Under the pieces are notes generated by a model. That model was not told where the DNA came from. It made no database searches and was given only the letters and a program-made list of their open reading frames with translations. Shown in pieces: positions 1 through 10,513 of a stretch of DNA of 32,595 nt. Location: the NCBI GenBank assembly GCA_015039465.1, contig MU130553.1, positions 267,440 to 300,034 of the forward strand, read 5' to 3'. The DNA is from Phlegmacium glaucopus. Taxonomy: Eukaryota > Basidiomycota > Agaricomycetes > Agaricales > Cortinariaceae. Within the stretch, counting starts at the first letter, position 1. Each line of letters starts with the position of its first letter. The position numbers and the translations under genes were made by a program.

Positions 1-1490
1 AAGCCAACGTTAAGGAAAATATAAATTTCATGAGCTTGAACATACAAAAGGGAATCAAGCTTATAGTTGAATCAAGGGGAGGAGAACAAAAAGGAGATTC
101 AGTGACTCCAGAAGGCTGAACAATGAAAGAAGAAGGCAAGGTTTTAGTCCTGTGGAATCCTCGACCCGCCGTGTCGTGTATGCGACTCCGGTTGCAGGAA
201 AGGCCCAATGACAAGGCCAAGGCAAGGCCTCATTGAGGCTGCACTGAAGAGGAAACGAAATTTGAATTGTCATATAAGCTTGAGGAGTGGGTGAGGATAC
301 GTTTGAGCAAGGTTTTGAAGGTTTTGTGTTAATGGCTATGTTCTTTAATACAGGGTGCTTTTGTGAGGGTAAGGGCTACATCAGCTTCTCCGATCAGTAT
401 AACTACTTGGAGCCTCATGATGCCTGCTTCAACTCAGAGGTTGATAAGTATAGTTAGTTGAGCAAAGGCGAAATTTAAGGGAGCCCTTTAGAAGTCGGTT
501 CAGGCTAAGCCGACCGTCTGAATCTCTCGGGCTTGGGAAGTGCCCATTCCTAGGATTCTTTGATTTTCGAAAAGAAAAGGTCACGTTCGAGATAAAGGCC
601 TCGAGAAGGCTGTGTAAGGCTCTACTGAGGTTCGCTCATTGGAAACGAGACAGGATAGAGGCCCTACAACGAGTCCTTACCAAGCTTGGACCTTAAAGGC
701 CAGAGTGGCTGCTCGGAGGCAGAACCGAACTTCTAACCCTACAGAAGCAGTCGCTTGAGGTCAGGTTGAAGCCAGGAATGCTGCTCAGGCGGCTGTATCT
801 TGTGCTTGAGTGGTTAGAGGCTTACTTCCTGCCGGTTACATAGAGGCTAATGAATCAGGCCAAGTGGAGGAACCGTCAGGCGACATGAACCCCGCTCGGA
901 CGAGAATCCATATCCAAAATGCTTCCAAATGGAAGGGCTTAGTTCCTACTTTAGTCGTTTCCACTACCGTTCGGGGCCAGAAATTGGCGCTACGCAGATA
1001 TAGAATATAAATATAAGTGCTGCGTTCTGCTCCCGGGAAAGGTCCTGCATTCTTGGGTGAATAATCCATGGCTGGTGTGCTGACTGATAGTGGGAAAGTG
1101 ATGACAAAGGAATAGTTGATGACAAAGGTGTGGTAAGGTGTTTGGAATATCGTCGGAAGAATCGGAATGATACGGAGATGTCTCGGAGTCGGACGTAGGA
1201 GGAGTAGAGTCGGAAACAAGGGAGAGTACTGGAACGGAGTACGGACTACCGGAAACGACTCCTACAGAGTCGGACCGGAGTAACGTGTGACGGAATGTGA
1301 TGGAATGTAACACTCTGATCTGGTTCAAACTTGGTTCAAACCTTCTTGGGAAGGTTCTAGTGATTCTCTGGAGGGAATGGAAGACGCTGAGTGGTCGTCT
1401 TGGCTGTACTTGCTTTGTAAGTGTTTCTACCCCACAAAACTCGTCCTAATTAATTCGTTATAGTACCATTCAGACTATTTCCTAAATACC
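1..1490. other. Gene-free, repeat-like left flank
   Basis: All six frames are broken by stops at short intervals and I could not assemble a spliced gene. The sequence from about 480 to 1000 is purine-rich and reads as short charged stretches. The sequence from 1140 to 1290 repeats the words GAGTCGGA and CGGAATG. This is what a decayed retroelement often looks like, but I see no reverse transcriptase, integrase or clear LTR pair, so that is only a guess. Confidence 0.35.
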
Positions 1491-1570
1491 ACACCCAAAC
1501 GCCAATGCCAACACCCGAATGCCAGCATGAACACCCAGACACCAACATGATGCCCGAATGCTAGTGCCTG
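1491..1570. repeat. 20-bp minisatellite, about 3.5 to 4 units
   Basis: Consecutive 20-bp units start at 1491, 1511 and 1531, each opening with ACACCC followed by a degenerate AAYGCCARYATGA-like half. A diverged fourth unit begins at 1551. The remaining sequence to about 1800 is simple, with (ACAA)n-like runs near 1761-1790, and holds no gene that I can see. Confidence 0.75.
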
Positions 1571-2049
1571 GACTTGACCGTCAACCCCTCAATGATGCAC
1601 GAACATCACAACACGAACGCCGGCACCCAGTATCTTTCACACTGGAATGTTTGTTACTGTCCCTTTTTACTGATTGCTGACTTGTTGGCTGGTTGAGGTC
1701 ACTTAGACCCTCATTTTGTTTTCTCAAGGTCGACGTGGACAAACAATGACAATGAACCGATGACAAACAAACAAACAACGACAAACAAATGGACGACGCG
1801 CCATACAATTGATGTAGTTTTATATTATGACTTAGTTTTATTTAATATTATATGATTTCTCTTCTATTCTACAGCCGAGGCTGGCCTTTAGTTTCAATTA
1901 ACTTATAATACATGCTATAAAATCCTTTGATGAGATTTTTTGAACCCCGACTTCCAAATCATCGGGTCTGGTGCCTAATAACAATGGCGCCTAATAACAA
2001 TATTTTATATTATAAATTCATTTCTGCATGGAAAATTTATAAAAAAATA

Positions 2050-2233
2050 GTGACAGAAAGTTCGGTTTGAACCGGTTTGAACCCGGTTCTCAAAACCTTA
2101 GAAATGTCAGAACCGAGAACCAGACCGACTACCCAAAATCTTTGGACTGAACTGAACTGAACCTGAACCGACGGTTCGGTTCTATCGGTTCTCGGTTCTT
2201 GCACCAGTTCAGAACCAAACTTTGGCATCACTA
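2050..2233. repeat. AACCG/CGGTT-rich hairpin-forming repeat
   Basis: The block is built from GGTTCGGTT, AACCGG and GGTTCTCGG words on both strands. A perfect 13-bp inverted repeat pairs AGAACCGAGAACC at 2109-2121 with its complement at 2187-2199. It ends at the left breakpoint of the truncated sof1 copy, which suggests a mobile element edge or a rearrangement-prone sequence. No transposase is visible. Confidence 0.55.
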
Positions 2234-3017
2234 AACTCGACAGAAGGGGGGAAAACGATGAATGTACTTTGTTTTGTCCCATATCTGTACTGTATTGGAT
2301 GCTGTGGCAAAGAGAGGTTCTGTACGGCGGTGGTCGATAGAGCTGCAAAAAAAGGGGGAAATGGTTAGAGATCCTACTGCAATATGAGTTTTTGGCGTAC
2401 TTGAACGCTACCTTCCCAGGAAAGATGTTTAACGGCTGGAAGCAAACAAAGATTATAATCAGGGGAAGAAGAACAAGCTCTAGGACATACAATATCTGAA
2501 GTCTGATTGCAAACGGCCCATAATTTAATGTTTCGATCCATGCCGCAACTCAACAATCTTTGAATCTATCACCATCAGCGAAACATAACCCTGAGACTTT
2601 TCCTTTATGTGCCTGAGGTAGGTTTACAGTCTGCTGCCTTGAAGGTAGGTTATGCACAATTAATCCTTTCAAAATCATCAATATCACAAAAGGAAATGGT
2701 TTACAGGAAGCACGCACATACCTCCATCCCAACTCCCGCTTGCCACAGTAGTCAAAGAGCCTGGTTGTCGAACGAGGACTTCAATGCCATTGATATGAAC
2801 ACACAAGCTATCAGCAAAAGGTTTTGCAAACATTCTATCCATTTTTGCAGCGTTTAGAGCATGAGTGCTCTAGCAAAAGGGTTCATCAAAGGGTTTAAAT
2901 TACGAGAAGTCGGTGTTGGATCCCTGGGACGAATAGAAAGATGAGTCTCTGGAGCATGTTGAAGCACTGATATTTTCTTTTAACAAAAGTCAGTTTATGT
3001 TGTGAAATGTAAAGGGT
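2234..3017 (-). pseudogene. Truncated, frameshifted copy of sof1 (coding exons 2-5)
   Basis: This 784-bp block is nearly identical to 9719-10504 inside the intact sof1 gene, introns included, so it arose by DNA duplication and not by retroposition. It covers coding exons 2 to 5 (N-terminal region and first WD40 repeats). Its ends fall inside introns 1 and 5 of the parent, so the ATG exon, the promoter and the C-terminal half are missing. Relative to the parent there is a net 10-nt loss around 2859-2872, in the sequence for the RARERTRAL segment, and an 8-nt insertion near 2560, which breaks the frame between the GDR and LLSCG residues. Both cause frameshifts. It cannot encode a SOF1 protein. 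Confidence 0.9.
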
Positions 3018-3249
3018 ATTGAAGGCTTTGTATGACCCCGCTTTAATTTTACAGAGTACATAATCATACTTGATCCATATCAAGTGGCGGGGCTCGGTCC
3101 TCATTTTCTTTCATTCTTGAAAAAACTGCATGAAACTCTGACTGGATTTTTCCAACATAATGGTACAAACAAACTTATCAACTTGAAGCTGCAGATTGTT
3201 AGGTCGTCAAAAAACTTTGCCCCAATTCTGAATTTCTGACGCTCGGTAT

Positions 3250-3926
3250 TCAGTCTTTTATTCCTATCAGAATCCACTCGTTCTGGGGGGGCTGAATGTC
3301 CTTTCCAGGCTTGCCAAGCTAGGGTACAGGAAAAATCCATAAGGCCGCCCGATGGAAACTTTGAGACATGACGAGCTACTTACAACTTCTGAATTGCCCA
3401 AGTCACTAACCCAATAGAGATCCTGGCCGTTAGCAGGAGTAATACTAGGAATAACACAGGCCAGCGGTCAACCAAGTCTATTCTTTGTTCAGTCCACGGA
3501 ATGGCTTACACGTAGGTCCCCTGCCCAGTCGATGCGATTACCCACTTGTATTCCTGGTCGGACCAAGTAAGAGGCAGGCCATTCCCCTAAGCCCGATTTT
3601 GGTAAGACAAGATCCCCCAGAATTGTTATGAAGGATGCAAAAATGTAGACTGACCTGGTACAAGACGTATAAGTTGAATCCCTGGATGGTAACCACGGTG
3701 GGCTTCTCTCCAACATTATCAGGAGTAACAGTTAACACCTAACCAAAAAAAAAGGAATGGTGTGAGCTGGAACTACTAGAAAATGCTAGAGCTGAAAGTT
3801 GTGCACCGTGGAGAGGTCAGGAGTGCCTTGTTCATTCGGTACGGTTTTGACGACATCGCCGTTTACGTCCTGTATTGCATTGACAACATATTCATTTGTA
3901 TTCTTGCTTTGGAAGCTGTATGGCAT
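3250..3926 (-). CDS. Small 136-residue protein, five exons, possibly beta-trefoil-like
   Basis: No long open frame exists here, but five exons join cleanly: 3926-3807, 3738-3655, 3586-3510, 3444-3384 and 3318-3250. The four introns are 65-68 nt with GT-AG ends and all phases agree (411 nt including stop). The protein starts MPYSFQSKN and ends QNEWILIGIKD. It has no signal peptide and no membrane segment. Repeated motifs such as YKWVIAST, TPANGQDLYW and NEWILIG, each with a tryptophan, recall the three-fold pattern of fungal beta-trefoil lectins and protease inhibitors, but I cannot assign a family. A TATATAAG box lies at 4020-4013, about 87 bp upstream of the ATG. The gene model is well supported; function is unknown. 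Confidence 0.75.
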
Positions 3927-4012
3927 GGTGGTGTGAGATGATGTAGTATAGAGCTAGTGGTTCACTTTGGAGGAGGCTAGGAAGCTGGAGGGCTAGACAG
4001 CTAGAGGGAGCA

Positions 4013-4020
4013 CTTATATA
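4013..4020 (-). promoter_or_regulatory. TATA box of the small five-exon gene
   Basis: On the minus strand the sequence reads TATATAAG, roughly 87 bp before the ATG at 3926. This is a plausible distance for a fungal core promoter. Confidence 0.5.
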
Positions 4021-4724
4021 CCTTTTTCCTCTGGTATTAATTCCAAAAGTCTGCCATATTGGTTGAATAACCATTTCCTCTCATTGTGGTGAGAATTTCT
4101 TTTCCTACAAAAATTACTATCAGCAAATAATCCGATATGGAACATAGTCATATGTCACGTTAGAGCTCACAATCTCCAAGTCGATCTGGCATCAATTGGA
4201 AGAATAAGTTGAGTCGCAACTGGCGACATCACTAGTATGTAAGCAACTGAAGATAGAAGGAATATAATTTCTTCTCAAAAATTGAACCATAGTGCCAACA
4301 ACACTGAACAGGTAGTAAATCAAACCTCTGAGTGGAATGAACACTCAAAATCTTCATTTGTCAGCATAGGCTCATTATTTATACAATGCTACTACAGGGA
4401 ATTACAAAATTATGTACGGTTTGAGCATGGTTTGAGTGAGAAATGCTATTCAACATTCAGAAAATGGAACTGACCAGGCAGGTACTTTACCTGCCAGTGG
4501 GTGCTTCTAACACAACAATTGCTTGCCATTCTTGAACTTGTACTGGACCATGACTGGACAGCCCGGTTGTTTGGTGGAATGTTGGGGTTGGCTTATCCCC
4601 ACCCAGCCATGTCGAAGTAAAATTTTCAAAATAGTACAGTCTGTTGTAATAGATTCGCAGCTAGAACAAATGAATAGTTGTCTCAACTTTAGGATAAAGT
4701 TGTATATTAAATATGGAATGTATG

Positions 4725-4755
4725 TTACCTAGAACAAATGAATAGTTCTAGGTAA
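4725..4755. repeat. Perfect 11-bp inverted repeat, 9-nt loop
   Basis: TTACCTAGAAC at 4725-4735 pairs with GTTCTAGGTAA at 4745-4755. The loop and left arm resemble the segment at 4661-4680, which lacks the right arm. Confidence 0.8.
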
Positions 4756-4800
4756 TGATCAGCTATTGTAATGTAGAAATAAAATGATAGTGCTCACGTC

Positions 4801-4825
4801 TCAACTTTAGGATAAAGTTGAGACT
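4801..4825. repeat. Perfect 11-bp inverted repeat, 3-nt loop
   Basis: TCTCAACTTTA at 4801-4811 pairs with TAAAGTTGAGA at 4815-4825. The left arm, loop and most of the right arm also occur at 4680-4702, where the final GAGA is absent. Confidence 0.8.
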
Positions 4826-5430
4826 TGTAATAAGTAAAATCCGTGACAAAATGACCGTGATTATGTAATGCAAAAGATAACGCGAATAAAGAATAAAAGA
4901 GATGATAAGATAAAAGATACCTAAACAAATAATCAACGACTGAAACTCGTATAGTTCAACACAGTCATACACCGGTCAATGGGAAAGTGAAATTAAACAT
5001 GACACATGTGACAGTGAATCATTGACCATTCGGGTCTGACAGGCGTTATGCTACAGCTCGTATGTATATATTAGAGTAATATTCATGCGACTTTAGGGTC
5101 TGAGAATCAGTAAGAAGTTGGTAGGAAGTTCGTCTAGTATCAGTGAAAAATCAGTGTCACACAACCTGACACAACTTGAACGGAAAGTGCGTTTCTCACA
5201 TTTGTCAATTTCATCTTTGTCTTGGAACAGGTTTCTCAAGAACCCTGCTTTGGTTTGGTCCATCGCAGTTTCTTCTTTCCTCTTTCACGGGATCACGATT
5301 CCCATGGTTCTGCAGGGGTTCCATACTTCCTCGTACGAGCCTTCCTTTTGAAATGCGTGATTTGACAATCGGAAAGGGCTACAGGTCGATAGGTTAAGCG
5401 CCGAAGGGTGTAGCTTCAGTGAGCCGTTGG

Positions 5431-6682
5431 AAAGCGAGGATTTGGCTCCAGTTTAATGGAAGGATCCATTTGAACAATTACTCCACCACCTTAGGGCAAC
5501 CTTAGTGTCTCGATGAGGCTCGACAAGCCGAATTTTCCCTGAAGCAATTCCGATCTCACCGCAAGGTTGGGACAGGAATCATGATCCGATTTGAGATGAT
5601 TAATGACCTTGCCTGGTTCTACTGTTCAAATGTTGTAACCACTTCTAATCTATTGTTTGAGCAAGCTCATTCTGAATTACGGTTTCATATCAAGCGAGCT
5701 TTCTATATATGGACGATCCTCAGGGTCCAAAATCCAGATTTGGGCATTCAAAAGTTGGAATTTCAGGAGGTTTTTGAGATTGTTCGAAAGCTGTCGTAAA
5801 TCCGAATTTAATCAGAGGGTTTTCATAAAAATATTAGCATTTTTTGTGAGACTAATTACAAAGATCAATTTGGAGGGTTCGGGGGTCAGTTTTGAGCGCC
5901 GACCTGCACCAATCTAAAACCATCAGTAAACCCTGGTTTCGGTACAGGCGTATACAAGGGTACATACCGCTACAAACCGAGGGACCCATGGTACACAGGT
6001 ACAAACAAGGAGACCCACGCTACAAATGGCCAACCAGGATTTACTGATGACCACTAAATGTTTATTTGTAATTATAGCAAACAGAAAAAGTGGGATTGTT
6101 GCATTCACGCCATTTCCAAGTGCGTATAATGCGCCTTGTATTAAATAAGACTCAATGATCAGAGACATTCGAAGAAGATTGGGAGCCGTTGTGTCGGAGA
6201 ACATTTCAAAAGGCAAACTGGTTCTATCAACGAAAGGTCTACGTGAACATGGCCTGACGAAATAAATAAATGACAGAAAATATGATCTATGATCAAAATT
6301 CCTGCTGTCCCTCCCAACGAGGACTGGTGAGTGTCACAGGTTCTCATTGACGTACAACTGCTCATGAATGTATACTTCTGTGGATTTGCCTTCAAGTCTG
6401 ATCCTGTTGTAGTTTGTGCTTTAGCACACGAGCAGGTCAATCAGGAGTGTCATCAAAATTGCGCTATATTTGCGTACCCCACTGAAGTCACTTAAATTAG
6501 CTAACAATCAATGGACATGATGCTAGCTCGAAAGCCTGAATTTTTGGAAGGTCGAAAATCCAAAGCCTATCAGTCAACTGACCTTTCCCAGCAAATTCCG
6601 TAACTGAAGCTTCGGCGCCTAATTCGGAAAAAATATGAAGACCGTGACCAAGGCTGCCAAAAATAAGCAAGATTTTTCGCAC
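5431..6682. repeat. Direct repeat copy A (about 1.2 kb)
   Basis: This segment is highly similar to 7138-8325 in the same orientation, from the word AAAGCGAGGATTTGG to GGCTGCCAAAAAT. It contains short open frames that are shared with copy B but carry different stops and indels, so I do not regard them as genes. Copy A carries an extra 129 bp at 5921-6049 that copy B lacks. Similarity is highest from 5560 to 6475 and weaker near the right end. Confidence 0.85.
5921..6049. mobile_element. MITE-like insertion with 18-bp terminal inverted repeats
   Basis: The 129-bp segment begins CATCAGTAAACCCTGGTT and ends AACCAGGATTTACTGATG, which are inverted repeats matching at 17 of 18 positions. It sits in repeat copy A exactly where copy B (7620/7621) is uninterrupted. 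The interior repeats GGTACA-like words and has no coding capacity. Flanks allow at most a 2-3 bp target duplication (AC or ACC), so the superfamily is unclear. Confidence 0.8.
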
Positions 6683-7137
6683 GTTCTCGGGTAGACTTGG
6701 AATTTGAATTTGGTCCTGGGTACCCAGAATTCGAAAGGAAATTCTTTGCCACTCGAAGAACTACTGGAGGTCATATGAGAGTCTACAGTCGATCCGATCT
6801 TCATTTTTCTCGAAAGACCACCTTCCCTCTTATCTTTGGGACTCCAGAATGTGACTGTAGCCTTATTTTGGCACATTTTCATTGCTTTCGAGTGAGGAGT
6901 TGCACAATGCAAAGCCGTTCCCTTTTTTAAGAGCTCAGTTCTTTCAATTTCGATGAGATTTTTCCACTTTTATTATGAAACCTCAGCTAGCCCCACGAAA
7001 GAAACCAGGCCCAAGGTTCATGAAAATGCAATCTCCGAAAACCGCCTTTGCCAATCCGAAAGTAAAAACTGTGAAAAATAAATCAATCCTCGGAAATCTA
7101 AGCATCACAACAGGTGCATCTTCAGAGATCCTCCGTA
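6683..7137. other. Spacer between the direct repeats
   Basis: About 455 bp of single-copy sequence with overlapping short open frames on both strands. No frame shows a recognisable motif or splicing into a longer product. Confidence 0.4.
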
Positions 7138-8325
7138 AAGCGAGGATTTGGCTCCAGTTTCATGGATTCATGGATTCCAGATCCGTCCGAAAAATTGCTC
7201 CATCGAAATTCCAACCCTTACTCGATGCTCGACAGGCTGAATTTTCCTTGAAGAACTTCCGATCCCACCGCAAGGTTGGGACGGGAATCATGATTCGATT
7301 TGAGATGATTAATGACCTTGCCTGGCTGTAATGTTCAAATGTTGTAACCACTCCTAATCTATTGTTTGAGCAAGCTCATTCTGAATTACGGTTTCATATC
7401 AAGTATATATGGACGATCCTCAGGGTCCAAAATCCAGATTTGGGCATTCAAAGTTGGAATTTCAGGAGGTTTTTGAGATTGTTTGAAAGCTGTCGTAAAT
7501 CCGAATTTAATCTGAGGGTTTTCATAAAAATATTGGCGTTTTTTGTGAGACTAATTACAAAAATCAATTTTGGAGGGTTCGGGGGTCGGTTTTGAGCGCC
7601 GACCTCCACCAATCTAAAACTACCAAATGTTTATTTATAATTATAGCAAACAGAAATAAGTGGGATTGTTGCATTCACGCCATTTCCAAGTGCGTATAAT
7701 GCGCCTTGTATTAAATAAAACTCAATGATCAAAGAGACGTTCGAGGAAGATTGGGAGCCGTTGTGCTGGAGAACATTTCAAATTGCACACCGGTTCTATT
7801 AACGGAAGGGTCTACGCACATGATCATGACCTGACGAAATAAATAAATAAATGATATATGAAGTATCAAAGTTCCCGCTGTCCCTCAGCCTCCCAACGTG
7901 GGGGGGGGAATGGTGATTGTCACAGGTTCTATGTGATGTACAACTGTAATTTCAAGCTCATGAATGTATACTTCTGTGGATTTGCCTTCAAGTCTGATCC
8001 TGTTGTAGTTTGTGCTTTGGTACACGAGAAGGTCAATCAGGAGTGTCATCAAAATTGCGCTATATTTGCATACCCCCCCCACATTGCAAGACTTTGCTGC
8101 ACCAGGAAATTTGAAGGGGACCCCAGGGTTGTTCCCGACAGGATGAATGAACACGGTTTAGTCAATGGAGTCAGATGTTGGGTATCGCATCTGGCGAATG
8201 GTTGGGGATCAGTCAACTGACCTTTCCCGGGAAATTCCGTAAATGATGACCTCAAGATTGAAGAAGTTCGGCGCCTAATTCATGGGTTGCAGCAGGCTGC
8301 CAAAAATGGGCAAGATTTTTTGCAC
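7138..8325. repeat. Direct repeat copy B (about 1.2 kb)
   Basis: Second copy of the segment at 5431-6682. It lacks the 129-bp MITE-like insertion. Between about 8090 and 8200 it carries sequence not aligned to copy A. It also has expanded homopolymers (nine G near 7901, eight C near 8073). A 120-codon open frame at 7858-8220 lies wholly in repeat sequence and is interrupted in copy A, so I do not call it a gene. Confidence 0.85.
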
Positions 8326-8716
8326 CGACGGCGATTTGATCGTTTTAGCGAGGCTTTGTAGTGAATATTTTGGTCCTTCCGCCATGGACGGTCCTTTGGC
8401 CACTCACGCACAGAACCACTGTTCGTATTACTCCCTTGTGAAATTACAAGCTTCAAACTTCAAAGATCCCGTGAAAACTGTTCGTACTTGGGTTATATCG
8501 TACTCACTTCGAAGCTTGCAATTGTGAACAAGAGTCATAAGCGCTCAGCACCCCTGAAACCATCAAATTACATCAAAGTGTATGTAGTAAATGATCATTG
8601 ATAATACTTTTTCGTCTTCCATTCCCTGAAAACAAAAACAAAAAATGAACAAAAAGCCAACCACAAAAAAATATCTATCCAACGCACATACATTCCCACC
8701 AAATAGAGATATATTT
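8326..8716. other. Intergenic sequence downstream of sof1
   Basis: No gene recognised. This is the 3' flank of sof1 (minus strand) and probably contains its 3' UTR and polyadenylation region. Confidence 0.5.
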
Positions 8717-10513
8717 TCAAGTCTGCTCCACAATAACCAACTTCTTCTTCTCCGCTTTCGGTTTGACCTCTCCCTTCCGCGTATGTTTTCTTCTCCTCTC
8801 TTCTTTGACGCGTTGCGCTTCCAACATTGTTCGTTTGAGTTTTGAAGTCTGATGAACCGATTTTGGGAGATGACGGGTGCTATACATACGGAAAAGAAAA
8901 ATAAGGAAAGGAAAGGAAGAGGAAAGTAGGAACAAAAAGGACAAACCGAGTGATCCTATTAACTTCCGAATCCACTTTCCACCTCTCCTTAAGACTATCA
9001 CGGTATTCCATAGCAGCACGTTCACGTGCAGTTATAACACCGAGTTTATCGGATGCTTTGGCTTTCCATATTCGTACGTTTCCATCGTCTGAACCTGTAA
9101 GTACGAATCTGGCATCTGCTGAGAATATAGTTGAAGATACCCTAAAAACATACAAAAAGAAATCAAATCTTTGAAGTAACGATGTTTTTTAGGCTTACCT
9201 CTGCATCCGTTTCGTATGATACACTTCAGGTGAATGACCTTGACCTTCCTTCCATATCCTAACCGTCCTATCCCATCCACCACTAACGAATTCAAGTCCA
9301 GTAGGACTCCAATCACAGCTCATAACAGCTGCTACATGAGCTTTGTATATTTGAATTGGTGAAGTCAGGTGTCGGATATCGAATGTATGTAGGTTGTGAT
9401 CTTCAGAAGCTAAGAGGACAGTGGTGGGGAAAGTAGGTGACCATGATAAAGCGTTACTTTGCATCTATGTAAGGAATGAGAGTGAGGATCAATGTTTTAT
9501 TTTGGTTTGATTGAAAAGTGGAACTCAGACGAACCTGCATGACTACTCTTCTTTCGGCTTTTCCTGTCCGGATGTCGTATAAAGTGAATGTTCGATCTGA
9601 GCCGATGCTTGCCAGGACCGAAGATTCGCTCATGTTAAACCGGACGGATGTGATTGTTTCTGTTGAGGTTGAGAACGTTAAATTCGAGATAGGTGCGCTC
9701 CTGGAGAATAGGTGTTATAACTCGACAGAAGTGGGGGAAACGATGAATGTACTTTGTTTCGTCCCATATCTGTACTGTGTTGGATGCTGTGGCAAAGAGA
9801 GGGTCTGTACGGTGGTGGTCGATAGAGCTGCAAAAAAGGGGAAATGGTTAGAGATCCTACTGCAATATGAGTTTCTGGCTTACTTGAAGGCTACCTTCCC
9901 AGGAAAGACGTTTAACGGCTGGAAGCAAACAAAGATTATAATCAGGGGAAGAAGAACAAGCTCTAGGACATACAATATCTGAAGTCTGATTGCCAACGGC
10001 CCATAATTTAATGTTTCGATCCACGCCGCAACTTAACAATCTATCACCATCGGCGAAACATAACCCTGAGACTTTTCCTTTATGTGCCTGAGGTAGCTTT
10101 ACAGTCTGCTGCCTCGAAGACAGGTTATGCACAATTAATCCTTTCAAAAGCATTAAGATCACAAAAGGAAACGGTTACGGAAAAGCACGCACATACCTCC
10201 ATCCCAGCTCCCGCTTGCCACAGTAGTCAAAGAGCCTGGTTGCCGAACGAGTACTTCAACGCCATCTATATGACCACCCAAGCTATCAACGAAAGGTTTT
10301 GCGAACATTCTATCCATTTTTGCAGCGTTTAGAGCTCGAGTGCGTTCTCTGGCTCTGGCAAAAGGGTGCATCAAAGGGTTTAAATTACGAGAAGTCGGTG
10401 TTGGATCTCCGGGGCGAATAGGAAGATGGGCCTCTGGAGCATGTTGAAGCACTGATATTTTCTTTTAACAAAAGTCAGTATATATGCTGTGAAATGTAAA
10501 GGGTGCACACCAT
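8717..10513 (-). CDS. sof1: SOF1/DCAF13, U3 snoRNP (SSU processome) WD40 protein
   Basis: Nine coding exons: 10513-10511, 10461-10197, 10140-9974, 9918-9884, 9827-9753, 9700-9535, 9464-9199, 9141-8947 and 8879-8717, giving 444 residues, the usual length for DCAF13. The protein opens MKISVLQHAPEAHLP and has the family's RNLNPLMHPFARARE and RMFAKPF segments. WD40 repeats follow (SGSWDGG, VDRNIKLW, SIDHHRTDPLFATAS, SGGWDRTVRIW, TGSDDGNVRIW). It ends with the Sof1 C-terminal domain (HLPKSVHQTSKLKR) and a lysine-rich tail. Family members act in the nucleolus with U3 snoRNA in 18S rRNA maturation. The first coding exon is only the ATG; the 49-nt intron after it has a CTGAC branch-site match. The gene is divergent from the RING gene. 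Confidence 0.95.

Larger units (their letters stand above)
4021..5430. other. AT-rich gene-free interval
   Basis: I see no spliceable gene. It contains the duplicated words and hairpins annotated separately at 4660-4826. The rest is AT-rich with scattered stops in all frames. Confidence 0.5.

Noticed and set aside
6975..7331. 118-codon open frame MKPQLAPRKKPG
   Set aside because: It spans the spacer and the start of repeat copy B, has no motif, and its counterpart in copy A is broken.
7858..8220. 120-codon open frame in repeat copy B
   Set aside because: It lies in duplicated non-coding sequence, copy A has it interrupted, and it includes homopolymer runs.
8717..10452. sof1 start at the GTG near 10452 or at the downstream Met of MHPF
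   Set aside because: An ATG exon plus a 49-nt intron gives the family's MKI-type N terminus in frame.
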